Part shown: positions 15,521-25,120 of the stretch, piece by piece | Numbering within the stretch: position 1 is the stretch's first letter | How the letters are laid out: each line of letters begins with the position of its first letter | From: Paracoccaceae bacterium | Lineage (GTDB): Bacteria > Pseudomonadota > Alphaproteobacteria > Rhodobacterales > Rhodobacteraceae | Length of the DNA stretch: 64,000 nucleotides | Assembly (NCBI GenBank): GCA_021296235.1 | Contig: JAGWAS010000017.1 | Coordinates: 13,488-77,487 of the forward strand | Direction of reading: 5' to 3' | The notes under the pieces: model-generated | Seen by the model: the letters and a program-made list of their open reading frames with translations, nothing else | What the model was told of the DNA's origin: nothing | Database searches by the model: none | Translations under genes and position numbers: made by a program

Positions 15521-16177
15521 ATGACCCGTTTGCCTTCAAGAAGGATTGGATTCGCACTGGCTGTTGCAGTTTGCATGATGACGTCTGCCAATTCGTCATC
15601 ATTTGCCGCAACGGAGTCGGCGATATTCGCCGGCGGTTGCTTTTGGTGCGTCGAGTCCGATTTCGACTCCGTTGACGGCGTCATTGCCACCACTTCCGGT
15701 TATACCGGCGGCCATTTGGACAACCCAACCTACAAGGATGTGACAAGAGGTCGCAGCGGCCACTATGAGGCGGTCAAAATCGACTTCAATCCGGATTTGG
15801 TGTCGTATCGTGAACTGACTGACCTATTCTTCCGGAGCGTCGATCCCACCGATCCCGGCGGACAATTTTGTGACCGGGGCGACAGTTATCGAACAGCAAT
15901 TTTTGCATTGGATGAACAGCAACAGAAGATTGCGGAAAGCGCGAAGACCGATGCCACCGAGTCACTTGGAATGCCGATCGTAACACCGATACTGAATGCC
16001 AGCACCTTCTTTCCTGCGGAGGAGCGCCATCAAAACTATTATGCGGGCGACAATCGGGTTCTGACACGCTTCGGCGTCATCCGGCAATCGGAAGCCTACA
16101 AGCGATATCGAATGGCCTGCAGACGAGATGAGCGCGTGAAGATGCTGTGGGGCAATCAGGCGGTGTTCGCACACTGA
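15521..16177 (+). CDS. msrA: Peptide methionine sulfoxide reductase A, exported
   Basis: 218 aa. Reduces methionine-S-sulfoxide in proteins. The catalytic motif GCFWC is at about residues 39-43, and GYTGG, YKDVTRGRSGHYEAVKI and DPTDPGGQFCDRG are typical. About 30 residues precede the usual cytoplasmic start and form a signal peptide (MTRLPSRR, hydrophobic core, SSFAA cleavage region), so this copy repairs periplasmic or envelope proteins. GGAGA lies upstream of the ATG. Confidence 0.93.
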   Translation: MTRLPSRRIGFALAVAVCMMTSANSSSFAATESAIFAGGCFWCVESDFDSVDGVIATTSGYTGGHLDNPTYKDVTRGRSGHYEAVKIDFNPDLVSYRELTDLFFRSVDPTDPGGQFCDRGDSYRTAIFALDEQQQKIAESAKTDATESLGMPIVTPILNASTFFPAEERHQNYYAGDNRVLTRFGVIRQSEAYKRYRMACRRDERVKMLWGNQAVFAH

Positions 16178-16812
16178 TCAGGTTGACTGCGGCGGCACAA
16201 GTTCACTCGGAATGCAGACCGGAACAAGATCTTAAACAGATGGCCACCGGATCAATCCTGCAAATACCCGGCAAGGCAAAATTCACCGGCCTTGCTGATT
16301 GTTTCCTGTTAGGGGAAAGTGAAGTCTTCGAGGTTCCTGAAACACAAAAATTCTGGACAGCTGTGCCTTTGCAGCACGAAACAAGAGCAAAATGGTTTCC
16401 ACGCACTCGTTGGAAAGGTTGAAGGTTTCAAGACTGCCTGCAGCCACCATTGATCTTTGCGAAGGACAATCCAACTGCATTTGTTTGCGACGATTGCACC
16501 AGGTCCAAGCAGACAGCACTTTCGGGATCGTTCCTTGGTGATTCATCCAAATTTCCGGTGCGTCAACCCTGCGCATCACTGAATTCATGCGGTGATCGCC
16601 TTTCCCGCCTCGACATGCTTGGCCACTGCGTCAGGATCCTCCTTTTGACCGGGTGTTGCGGTTGTCACAATTCGAAATTACCGGCATTGGCTGTGCGCTG
16701 CACGATCCAGTTCCAACTGATTTTGAGCAGACCATTGAGAAAGATCTAAAAGATCTGCGCCGCACCTCTTTCCGGCGTCAATTGAACTGAGAAGATGTAT
16801 TGACCAACCAGT
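16178..16812. other. Gene-free stretch
   Basis: About 635 bp without a supported gene. Short frames on both strands lack family features and ribosome-binding sites. It lies between msrA and a broken yggT, and is likely eroded sequence. Confidence 0.4.
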
Positions 16813-17059
16813 TCACAAATAGGTGGAGAGGATGGCTCTGGCGGCATAAATTCCGAACAGCAGAACCAAGGGAGAAAGATCAAGCATGCCGATGTATCGG
16901 ATCCAACAGTTTTCCGAGTTCCCGCCAGATGGTCGAAACAATGGGGTTCCTTGGGTTCAGCATTTCGAATCCCACCAGCCAGCTCATCACCACATGTGCG
17001 AAAACAGCGAACATGAGCAGGTCGAGAGCCAGGAAAATGATGTCGGCAATGAAGTTCAT
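16813..17059 (-). pseudogene. YggT-family membrane protein, frameshifted
   Basis: Frame 1 from the ATG at 17057-17059 gives MNFIADIIFLALDLLMF, AHVVMSWLVGFE, NPRNPIVSTIWRELGKLLDPIHR and stops at 16880. A second frame opening at 16887 gives MLDLSPLVLLFGIYAARAIL and stops at 16813, which is the second half of YggT. In intact homologues roughly ten residues of an Arg/Pro/Gly-rich linker join the two halves; here they seem deleted with a frame change. Intact YggT proteins have about 95 residues in two hydrophobic hairpins and affect osmotic tolerance or septation. Confidence 0.7.
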
Positions 17060-17359
17060 GATCTTGTTCAGCCCGCTTCTACCATCAAGGAAGTAGTGGC
17101 ATAGCCGGCAAAGCGCAACCCCGACCGCACACTGCACCCTGCCCGGCCTGAATTGGCCGCTTGGGTTTCGGTGGAGACCGTATTCGTGGCCAACCTTCTT
17201 CATATGACCGACCGATTTGGTCCGCGGCACTTGTTGCTTGCAGCCCTCCCACTCGGAACATAGGCTGCCAACAAGATGCCGGACCGTTCGCTGCCTGAGC
17301 CGGCAGATGGCCAAGTTGTTGGCATCCGCCAATTGACGGGGCAAACCGAGGACATGCAC

Positions 17360-18685
17360 ATGGCCGAACCGAGCAAGAGGGTTTGGGGTTGGATGTTCTT
17401 TGATTGGGCCAGTCAACCCTATTTCACGCTCATGCTGACGTTCATTTTCGGTCCCTATTTTGCCTCTTCGGTAGTGAACGATCCTGTGCTCGGTCAGGAA
17501 TATTGGGGCTGGATGCTGGCAACAACCGGCTTCATCATTGCCATTTCAGCACCATTGCTGGGTTCAATTGCCGACGGAACCGGTTCACGCCTGCGCTGGA
17601 TCGGTTCCTTCTCCTTCATCTATTTTGGCTCTGCCATTTCCCTTTGGTGGGCATTTCCCGGCTCCGGGCAATGGATGTTGATCCTTGTCGCATTCGGCAT
17701 CGGATTGACTGCTGTGGAATTGGCAACAATATTCACAAATGCCCTGTTGCCGGGACTGGCACCGAAATCGGAATTGGGATTTGTTTCCGGTTCCGGTTGG
17801 GCGTTCGGCTACGCCGGCGGAATTGTCGCTTTGCTGATTTCACTTTTGCTGCTTGTGGAAAACGATGCGGGTGTTACGCTGCTCGACATTCCTCCTGTCT
17901 TCGGGCTTGACCCGGACGCTCGCGAGGGAACTCGGGCAACAGCGATTTTCACCGCTTTTTGGTTTGCCATCTTCATGATTCCTTTCTTCCTGTGGGTACG
18001 TGATGGGCCTGTCTCTCCCCGAGACTCCCGTACTGTAAACGGGCTCGCCGACACCATCCGCAGCCTGCCGGGTCAAAAGAGTCTTATGGCTTACCTGGCT
18101 TCGTCGATGTTTTATCGCGATGCACTCAACGGCCTCTTTGCCTTCGGCGGAATCTACGCCACCGGAGTTCTCGGCTGGACTCAGATTGAAATCGGAGTTT
18201 TCGGGATTGCCAGCCTTGTGTCAGGCTGCATCTTCGCGTGGCTTGGTGGCTTTGCAGACAGGAAGTTCGGCCCAAAGAGGGTCATAGTGTTCTGCATTGC
18301 TCTTCTGTCCCTCGTCTGCGCAGTAATTGTCACGACATCCGCCGATATGGTACTTCTGTTTCGCGTCGAGGAAGATTCACGCATGCCTGACATCGTCTTC
18401 ATGCTTTGCGGCTGTCTGATCGGTGCCGGTGGCGGTGTGTTGCAGGCGGTGTCGAGAACGATGATGGTAGTGCAGGCCAATCCGGATAGGATGACGGAAG
18501 CATTTGGCCTTTATGCCTTTGCGGGGCGGGCAACGGCGTTTCTGGCCCCGGCCTTGATTGCTACGGTTACCTTGGTAACCGGCGATCAGAGGTTGGGCGT
18601 CATCCCATTGCTTTTTCTGTTTCTTGCAGGTCTTGCACTCATGCGGTGGGTCAATTCGGAGGGATACGGACATGAAGTTGCCTAA
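17360..18685 (+). CDS. UMF1/Atg22-type major facilitator transporter
   Basis: 441 aa from the ATG at 17360 (GAGGA 7 bases upstream; a longer frame from 17276 adds residues of non-coding character). About 12 membrane segments. The family start KRVWGWMFFDWASQPYFTL is characteristic of the UMF1 group related to yeast vacuolar Atg22, together with GSIADGTGSRLRW and GGVLQAVSRTMM motifs. Substrate unknown in bacteria; amino-acid export is inferred from the yeast protein. mepA overlaps its 3' end by 14 bp, so the two are co-expressed. The 300 bp before it (17060-17359) hold nothing recognisable. Confidence 0.85.
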   Translation: MAEPSKRVWGWMFFDWASQPYFTLMLTFIFGPYFASSVVNDPVLGQEYWGWMLATTGFIIAISAPLLGSIADGTGSRLRWIGSFSFIYFGSAISLWWAFPGSGQWMLILVAFGIGLTAVELATIFTNALLPGLAPKSELGFVSGSGWAFGYAGGIVALLISLLLLVENDAGVTLLDIPPVFGLDPDAREGTRATAIFTAFWFAIFMIPFFLWVRDGPVSPRDSRTVNGLADTIRSLPGQKSLMAYLASSMFYRDALNGLFAFGGIYATGVLGWTQIEIGVFGIASLVSGCIFAWLGGFADRKFGPKRVIVFCIALLSLVCAVIVTTSADMVLLFRVEEDSRMPDIVFMLCGCLIGAGGGVLQAVSRTMMVVQANPDRMTEAFGLYAFAGRATAFLAPALIATVTLVTGDQRLGVIPLLFLFLAGLALMRWVNSEGYGHEVA

Positions 18686-19586
18686 GATCAAAATGACCGG
18701 CACGGCTTGGATTGTTGCGGCAGTGCTCGCCACCGCCATTTGGCCTTTCTCCACCGGTGCCGAGGAAGCCAAGGCAAACCGCCTTTTTGGTGCAATTGCA
18801 GCTGGTTCAACCCAAGACCCCGATCCTGTCGGCAGCTATGCCAAGGGATGCCTTGCAGGCGGCTTGCAACTTCCTGATTCCGGCCCAACATGGCAGGCGA
18901 TGAGATTGAGCCGAAACCGCAACTGGGGTCATCCGGCATTGCTTGACTATGTGATCGACCTCAGTGAAAGGGCAGCAAAATTGGGCTGGAACGGTCTCTA
19001 CATCGGCGACATGTCGCAGCCGCGCGGCGGACCGATGACATCGGGACACAGGTCGCACCAGATCGGACTTGACGTCGACATTTGGATGCTTCCGCCCGAG
19101 AGGCTTAATTTGACCAAGGAGGAACGGGAAAGCAAATCCTCAATCTCAATCAGGACCCCGGATCAGAAAAATCTATCCGGCAACTGGACCGACACCCACA
19201 TGGAGATATTGAAGGCCGCCGCCGAACACCCGATGGTCGACCGGATATTCGTTACCGCGCCGGCAAAAATCCACATGTGCCGACATGCCGGCAAAGATCG
19301 GGCATGGTTGCAAAGAATCAGGCCGCTCTACGGCCACCATTATCATTTTCATGTGCGCCTGAAGTGCCCGCCCGGCTCGACGGAATGCGTAACCCAGACA
19401 CCCACTGCTGCCCAACTTTCAAAGGGTGGCGACGGATGCGATGCCACCCTGCGCTGGTGGGTTACCGGCTATCTGGAAGAGTTGAAGAAGCCGCCAAAAG
19501 AACCGGCAGTGCCTGTGCGCGGCGTGCGTGATTATACAATGGCTGATCTTCCGGAACGGTGCACGCAGGTTCTGGCCTCGAATTGA
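18672..19586 (+). CDS. mepA: Penicillin-insensitive murein endopeptidase
   Basis: 304 aa, LAS/M74 metallopeptidase that cuts D-Ala-meso-DAP cross-links of peptidoglycan in the periplasm. A signal peptide is present (KMTGTAWIVAAVLATAIW, cleavage near STGAEEA). Zinc ligands are in GGPMTSGHRSHQIGLDVDIW (His-x6-Asp type) and GHHYHFHVRL (His-x-His). Several cysteines suit a periplasmic protein with disulphides. GGAGGG precedes the ATG, which overlaps the transporter gene. Confidence 0.93.
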   Translation: MKLPKIKMTGTAWIVAAVLATAIWPFSTGAEEAKANRLFGAIAAGSTQDPDPVGSYAKGCLAGGLQLPDSGPTWQAMRLSRNRNWGHPALLDYVIDLSERAAKLGWNGLYIGDMSQPRGGPMTSGHRSHQIGLDVDIWMLPPERLNLTKEERESKSSISIRTPDQKNLSGNWTDTHMEILKAAAEHPMVDRIFVTAPAKIHMCRHAGKDRAWLQRIRPLYGHHYHFHVRLKCPPGSTECVTQTPTAAQLSKGGDGCDATLRWWVTGYLEELKKPPKEPAVPVRGVRDYTMADLPERCTQVLASN

Positions 19587-19749
19587 CCGTTCGTTCCGGA
19601 TGACCGGGGAAAACGCTTCGCCGCACTTTTGGAGCAACCATCCGGATTGGCAGAGGCGACACCAAGACCTGCACTTCACGATTGCAAATTGCCGCGGCTC
19701 AGGGATAAGGCACTCCGGCCCACCGCCCTGACCATTGATGGAGAATGCC

Positions 19750-20574
19750 ATGGACATGCATGCACTTGAGGCACAAATTGAGGATGCCTGGAATTCACGC
19801 GAGACCATTTCACCTGCCACAACCGGATCAGTGCGCCGGGCGGTGGAATCGGTGCTGGACGCGCTTGACCGCGGTGAATTGCGGGTCGCCGAACCTCATG
19901 GCAATGACTGGAGGGTCAATCAATGGGCCAAGAAGGCCGTTCTTCTCGGCTTCAGGCTGAAAGACATGGAGCCGCAACCGGGTGGCCCGCAGAACTCCAC
20001 CTGGTGGGACAAGGTCGACTCAAAATTTCGCAATTGGGGATCAAGGGAGTGGCAAGAGGCCGGGTTTCGCGCGGTTCCGAATTGCATTGTCAGGCATTCG
20101 GCACATATCGCGCCGGGGGTCGTTCTAATGCCGAGCTTCGTAAATCTCGGTGCATATGTCGGTGAAGGCACAATGATCGACACTTGGGCAACTGTGGGGT
20201 CCTGCGCGCAGATTGGAAGAAACGTACATCTTTCAGGCGGCGCCGGAATCGGAGGTGTGCTTGAGCCCATGCAGGCCGGTCCAACCATCATTGAAGACAA
20301 TTGCTTCATCGGAGCGAGGTCCGAAGTGGTGGAGGGTGTCATCGTTCGCGAGGGATCTGTTTTGGGAATGGGCGTCTTCATTGGACAATCAACCAAGATT
20401 ATCGATCGCGAGACCGGCCATGTGCACCATGGCGAAGTTCCGCCCTATTCGGTTGTGGTTGCCGGCTCCGCTCCATCTTCCGGGGGAATCAATCTGTACT
20501 GTGCCGTCATTGTGAAAAAGGTCGATGCCAGAACGAGGAGCAAGGTCGGCATCAACGAACTTCTCAGGGACTAG
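19750..20574 (+). CDS. dapD: 2,3,4,5-tetrahydrodipicolinate N-succinyltransferase
   Basis: 274 aa. Second part of the succinylase route to meso-DAP and lysine. Left-handed beta-helix hexapeptide repeats run through the middle ([51 protein letters not shown]), with the DapD-typical [16 protein letters not shown] upstream. The ATG at 19750 has GGAGA 5 bases ahead; the earlier TTG/ATG would place that signal inside the gene. dapE follows after 10 bp. Confidence 0.95.
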   Translation: MDMHALEAQIEDAWNSRETISPATTGSVRRAVESVLDALDRGELRVAEPHGNDWRVNQWAKKAVLLGFRLKDMEPQPGGPQNSTWWDKVDSKFRNWGSREWQEAGFRAVPNCIVRHSAHIAPGVVLMPSFVNLGAYVGEGTMIDTWATVGSCAQIGRNVHLSGGAGIGGVLEPMQAGPTIIEDNCFIGARSEVVEGVIVREGSVLGMGVFIGQSTKIIDRETGHVHHGEVPPYSVVVAGSAPSSGGINLYCAVIVKKVDARTRSKVGINELLRD

Positions 20575-20584
20575 GAGTTCCCAA

Positions 20585-21733
20585 TTGGAAACTGCCATTG
20601 ATCCGGTGGAACTGACCGCCCGGCTTGTTCGGTGCCCCTCGGTAACGCCCGAGGAGGCTGGTGCCATTAGCTTACTTGAGCATTTGCTCAGAAATGAAGG
20701 GTTTGATTGCTTCCGCATTGAACGCGGTGGAATCTCGAACCTGTTTGCCCGCTGGGGCCCTCGGGATGCCAAATCGGTATTCGGATTCAATGGGCACACT
20801 GATGTGGTTCCCCCTGGAAATCCGGACGAATGGAGTGTGGACCCCTTTGGAGCCGAAGTCAGCGAAGGTCAGTTGTGGGGACGAGGTGCAGCCGACATGA
20901 AGTCCGGCGTCGCCGCATTCACAGCTGCCTCGATCGAATTCGCCCGCATGCATCCAGACAGGGGCGCAATCGTCCTGACCATTACCGGCGACGAGGAGGC
21001 CATTGCCGAAGATGGCACGGTGGCCATCCTGGATTGGATGGAGAAGAACGGGGAACGCATGGATGCATGTCTCGTTGCCGAGCCGACCTGTCCGGAGAAA
21101 TTCGGCGAAGCGATGAAAATCGGACGGCGCGGCTCACTTTCAGTCAGGGTTCGAATCGAGGGGATCCAAGGACATTCTGCCTATCCGGACCGGGCCCGAA
21201 ACCCGGTCGCAGCGATGGCACGTCTGGCCGATAGCCTGTCATCCGCGGAGCTTGATCGGGGAACCGAGAATTTTGAACCGTCCGTACTTTCGGTGACGTC
21301 TATCGACACCGGCAATCCTGCCAGTAATGTCATTCCTGCGAGTTGCGAGGCCACGGTCAACATTAGGTTCAATGATTCACACAGCGGCAAATCGTTGCTT
21401 GATTGGCTGAATTTGGAAGCACAAACTGTCGAGGATGCATTTGGCGTAAAGGCAAACCTCCAGAAAACATCGCTCGGAGAGTGTTTCGTAACGGAACCGG
21501 GAGACCTGACCGGGTTGGTTTCCGATGCGGTGCTCCAAACTGTCGGACGCAGCCCAAAGATGTCCACCTCGGGCGGAACTTCCGACGCCCGCTTCATCAA
21601 GGATCATTGCCCGGTTGTCGAATTTGGCCTCATCGGTGCAACCATCCATCAGGTGGATGAAAGGGTCAGCATTGCTGATATCCGTTCACTGACCGAAATC
21701 TACTTCCGGATCCTTGATGGCTGGCACGATTGA
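20585..21733 (+). CDS. dapE: Succinyl-diaminopimelate desuccinylase
   Basis: 382 aa from the TTG at 20585, which has AGGAG 7 bases upstream; this removes 20 residues that would otherwise overlap dapD. M20 zinc peptidase fold: GFNGHTDVVPPG (His and Asp ligands), GRGAADMKSGVAAF, ITGDEEA with the catalytic Glu pair, STSGGTSDARF and TIHQVDERV. Follows dapD in the lysine/meso-DAP pathway. The next gene overlaps by 17 bp. Confidence 0.95.
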   Translation: METAIDPVELTARLVRCPSVTPEEAGAISLLEHLLRNEGFDCFRIERGGISNLFARWGPRDAKSVFGFNGHTDVVPPGNPDEWSVDPFGAEVSEGQLWGRGAADMKSGVAAFTAASIEFARMHPDRGAIVLTITGDEEAIAEDGTVAILDWMEKNGERMDACLVAEPTCPEKFGEAMKIGRRGSLSVRVRIEGIQGHSAYPDRARNPVAAMARLADSLSSAELDRGTENFEPSVLSVTSIDTGNPASNVIPASCEATVNIRFNDSHSGKSLLDWLNLEAQTVEDAFGVKANLQKTSLGECFVTEPGDLTGLVSDAVLQTVGRSPKMSTSGGTSDARFIKDHCPVVEFGLIGATIHQVDERVSIADIRSLTEIYFRILDGWHD

Positions 21734-22382
21734 AAATGGCCGCACGCGCTGGCTAATCATTTTCGTGAAGGAACCCCGTCCTGGCCGGGTTAAGTCCAGA
21801 CTGGCCACCGATCTCGGGACCGTGAGAGCAGCACGCTGGTATCGCCAGCAGAGCCTTGCGGTAATCGGGCGTCTGGGCTCTGATCCGCGATGGAAAACAG
21901 TCCTCGCGGTAACCCCCGACAATGAGGGGCTGCGCAGTCAAATCTGGCCAGCGCACCTTCCCCGCATCGGTCAGGGTGCGGGTTGTCTTGGAGCGCGCAT
22001 GGCCCGTGTCATGCGCCGACTTTCTCCGGGACCCGCACTGATAGTCGGCTCCGACACACCCGGTGCTACGCCGCGGCATGTGGAACAGGCATTCGGGCTG
22101 CTTGGAAATCATGATGCCGTGTTCGGACCTTCACCCGACGGCGGCTATTGGCTGGTCGGCCTCAGACGGAGCCGGGCCATTTCGGCGCGGACATTTCGCA
22201 ATGTGCGCTGGTCGTCCAAGCATGCATTGGCCGATTCTGCAATTTCGCTGAACTGCAGAAGCATCGGAACTGCGGTTCAGCTGCATGACGTTGACACGGT
22301 TCGCGACCTTGCGCCGGCACGGGCCGAAGCGCCGGTTTTTCGTTCAGGGCCGGCTCCGCTCCCGTTCCGCTGGAGTTCCTAA
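21717..22382 (+). CDS. DUF2064/TIGR04282-family glycosyltransferase-like protein
   Basis: 221 aa. Features of the family: IIFVKEPRPGRVKSRLA at the start, LIVGSDTPGATPRHVEQAF in the middle, and FGPSPDGGYWLVGLR, the conserved nucleotide-sugar-binding-like block. The fold is GT-A-like, often near molybdenum-cofactor or glycosylation genes; no clear reaction is established. Start at the ATG in 21717, overlapping dapE by 17 bp, so it is translationally coupled to the dap genes. The C-terminal tail is Arg/Pro-rich. Confidence 0.8.
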   Translation: MAGTIENGRTRWLIIFVKEPRPGRVKSRLATDLGTVRAARWYRQQSLAVIGRLGSDPRWKTVLAVTPDNEGLRSQIWPAHLPRIGQGAGCLGARMARVMRRLSPGPALIVGSDTPGATPRHVEQAFGLLGNHDAVFGPSPDGGYWLVGLRRSRAISARTFRNVRWSSKHALADSAISLNCRSIGTAVQLHDVDTVRDLAPARAEAPVFRSGPAPLPFRWSS

Positions 22383-23161
22383 CCGAGGGGCTCCAACATC
22401 TTCCGGCAACGCCGGTTTGCAATCGCCATCGCTGCTCGTTCCTGACTCGGATATTTCAGCAATGGCATGCCTGCACTCGTTTCTTGGAGACTTTCAGCGT
22501 GCACAATCCCGTCCTTGATCAAATCTTGCCGAACAAGCGTCAACGTTGCCGTTTGTCGTTGAGGTCGATGCCCCAATTCCGGGTAATTCGGAGGCGTGTT
22601 CAGCGCATGCGGTCAAACCGGAAAAGAGGGCATGGAAAACGGATCAGCATGTGTCCGCTTGCGGCTCCGGCCAATGGCAACCCCGAGGAACGGTGGCCAG
22701 TTCTGCGTGCATTCAACATGTTGTGCCTTCTTGAATCCATACCTTGACATCTGAATTCCAGAATGCGCGCAAATTGCCAGTAGTGGCAATGTCAGTCGCC
22801 TCTTTGTGTCAATGGATTGCGAATTAGATCTTCGGAAATTTTGCGCAGGAAATGCTGGAACTGATCACGAATTTGTCAAATGAACCATCACGATATTGTT
22901 ATGACTTTTTCCTGCCAAGAAAAGATGAAACACAAATTCATCAACGATTACTTGCGATTTAATTCAATGTGTTAAGATAATTTAGAGATCAAGCGAGTTT
23001 CAGATGCCGGGTATGTGCCATCGTTGACAATGGGTTAAATTTGTTCGGAACTGGGCAACTTGGCGTCTTTCGGAAATTTTTGTGGCTCCGAGCCAGCTAC
23101 CGCAATGTGCCACAAACAAAGCCTTGGAAGATGTGTCAAACTCACCGTAGGAGCAAAATCC
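22383..23161. other. Gene-free, partly AT-rich upstream region
   Basis: About 780 bp without a supported gene. From about 22830 to 23050 the sequence is much richer in A and T than elsewhere in the window and ends upstream of the secreted protein gene. A possible sigma-70-like promoter is TTGCGA at 22953-22958 and GATAAT at 22977-22982, 18 bp apart, which would leave a long 5' leader of about 170 bases. Confidence 0.45.
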
Positions 23162-24388
23162 ATGAATTCATCCGAGATAACACCTAACCTGGAGCCACCG
23201 ATCTATGTGGGGAAATCGATTCTCTGCGCACTTTGTGCCACATTCCTTGTTGCAACCGCGCCGTTCTCTCACGCAGACGAGGACGACGACGTGGCCCCAG
23301 CACCACCCTCGATCGGTGCCGACATACCGGTAACCTATTTTGGGCCCGCTCCCTCTGACGTTCAGAAGGAGCTTATCGGTCCCTACCAGTTGCTCAAGTC
23401 CGGCAAGATGAACCTCGATGAAGGGACGATAACACTGCCCCTGTATAGGGGTGAAATGGAGAGCGGGGAGAATGTCTGGTACATCGTCACCGATACGACC
23501 GATCGCTTCAACGCGGAAGGATTGGGGATCAATCACTCACCCAAACTGTCCTACGCCGGAATCGGCAATGGCATACGCGACGCCACGTTGAAGAGGGATG
23601 AGGATGGACGCCCGTTGCTCGTGTTCGAGCGCGGGAAAGTCGACTTTTCGCCGGTTCACCACGTCGAGCCTGGGGCCGCTCCGAACGTTTTCCCGCCCGC
23701 AAATGTTCAGCCTGGTTCGGTAGGAGACGACAGTTACTCGCCGCTGGTGCGGATCACAAACGCCGGTGGACATATCTACAACGCCCCCGTCATCGCGTTT
23801 GACGTTGATGCGGATGCCCTGCACGGGTTCTGCAGCGGGGCACCGGACTACGCCATTGTCCACGACAAAGTGGCGAGCATATGTCCGAATGAAGGTACGG
23901 TTGAGATCAAGCTTACCGCAGGGTTCAGTTTCTCACGACCAGTCCTGTACCTATCGACCGATTCCAATGCTCCATTGGCAGCGGCACTGGAGCATGCAAC
24001 TTTGGCACCGGCCCTTGGTGATATCCCAACCGGTGGTGACGACAGCCTTTTCAGTGCAGTTGAGCGGATCTTTGTCGCCGTCAATGGACCAACCGGGAAA
24101 AACAACCCACAACGTCAGGGGCTTGTTAGCGCTCTCACCGATGGCGCTTCACCGCTCAATACGTTGGGAGGCATACCGACCATTGCCACCGACTACAGCC
24201 CCTTGTGGGATCTGAATCCCTTTGTGTGGACATCCGAAGCAATCGAGAATGGATACCGATCGAGATTGACCGAGGAGTTCGACATCTTGGGCAAGGTAGC
24301 AAGAGGCTGGCTCACGGGACTCGACGGAGGTGAATTCGGGTCCATCGGAGCGATCGTCAACTGTCCGATAGCGTTCCGTTTTCTGTGA
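23162..24388 (+). CDS. Exported protein, DUF7482-like
   Basis: 408 aa from the ATG at 23162 (AGGAGC 8 bases upstream); the open frame upstream is non-coding in character. A signal peptide spans about residues 18-38 (ILCALCATFLVATAPFSHA), followed by an acidic patch EDDD. The body has WYIVTDTTDR, LGINHSPKLSYAG, VDFSP, PGSVGDDSYSPLVRI and AFDVDADALHGFC, which I associate with DUF7482, a secreted family of unknown function. Two further cysteines could form a disulphide. It stands alone with gene-free flanks on both sides and its own likely promoter and hairpin. Confidence 0.75.
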   Translation: MNSSEITPNLEPPIYVGKSILCALCATFLVATAPFSHADEDDDVAPAPPSIGADIPVTYFGPAPSDVQKELIGPYQLLKSGKMNLDEGTITLPLYRGEMESGENVWYIVTDTTDRFNAEGLGINHSPKLSYAGIGNGIRDATLKRDEDGRPLLVFERGKVDFSPVHHVEPGAAPNVFPPANVQPGSVGDDSYSPLVRITNAGGHIYNAPVIAFDVDADALHGFCSGAPDYAIVHDKVASICPNEGTVEIKLTAGFSFSRPVLYLSTDSNAPLAAALEHATLAPALGDIPTGGDDSLFSAVERIFVAVNGPTGKNNPQRQGLVSALTDGASPLNTLGGIPTIATDYSPLWDLNPFVWTSEAIENGYRSRLTEEFDILGKVARGWLTGLDGGEFGSIGAIVNCPIAFRFL

Positions 24389-24411
24389 GTTAAACACGTA
24401 TAGGAGGAGGG

Positions 24412-24446
24412 ACCGCCCGGGGATACGTAAGCTGTTCCCGGGCGGT
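24412..24446 (+). terminator. Strong hairpin after the exported protein gene
   Basis: A perfect 10 bp stem ACCGCCCGGG / CCCGGGCGGT (24412-24421 and 24437-24446) with a 15-base loop, 23 bp after the stop codon at 24388. No T-run follows, so it may act as an RNA-stabilising hairpin or factor-dependent end rather than an intrinsic terminator. Confidence 0.5.
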
Positions 24447-25120
24447 GGCCGTTTCCGGTGCCAACGCACGATGGGGTGAGCCGAACCTCGAATCTTCTGG
24501 AGCGCCCGTTCGGGGAAAAATGCAGATGCCTGAGGGTGCCACCCAACTGCTGCGTGGGCAAGCGACACATGGTGAAGCCGATACTGGCGACAAAGGGCAG
24601 TTCAAGGAGCATGGACGCCCGGTCGGCATCAAAAACTTCGAGCGGCACCGAAAGACTGCCATCCTGCAGAAATCGGATAGGGAATACGGGAAGACAGACG
24701 GAACCGTCCATGATCGGCAACATGAACAATCCGAACCAGCGGCAACGGGTTCCGAGCGAGTGTCCCAATTTCACTCAAGGTCGCCGCATATGCACTCGAA
24801 AACAGTTCCCCAACAGGCGAATGGCAGAACTGTGCAAATGCTCCAGATGGAGAACCCGTCACAGCCAATCCTGTATCTTCAGCAGGGTTTGAAGTTTTGA
24901 CCGGCGATCATCCGGAGAAGAGCCTTGATCGAACATGCTGGGTTGAATCTTGAAACGCGCAGCAGAATTTCCGGTTGCCGGAATTTCTTGGTTTGATCTC
25001 GATCCAATCCCGAAACCTTCGGAAGCCCACTCTTGGTCAACATCATCCAACCGAACCGATGCTACACCCCAATTCGATTCTGCAATCCCCTGAACCCCCT
25101 GGGGAAAGGTCAAACCGGCA
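24447..25120. other. Gene-free stretch
   Basis: About 670 bp between the hairpin and the 3' end of dat. A 151-residue forward frame (24445-24900) and overlapping reverse frames exist but have no signal, motif or ribosome-binding site. Probably eroded sequence. Confidence 0.4.

Noticed and set aside
22484-22747. Short forward frames in the 22.4-23.1 kb gap
   Set aside because: No translation signals or motifs; composition fits non-coding DNA.
24445-24900. A 151-residue forward frame after the exported protein
   Set aside because: Hydrophilic but without family features, start signal or neighbours in an operon; overlapped by equally long reverse frames.
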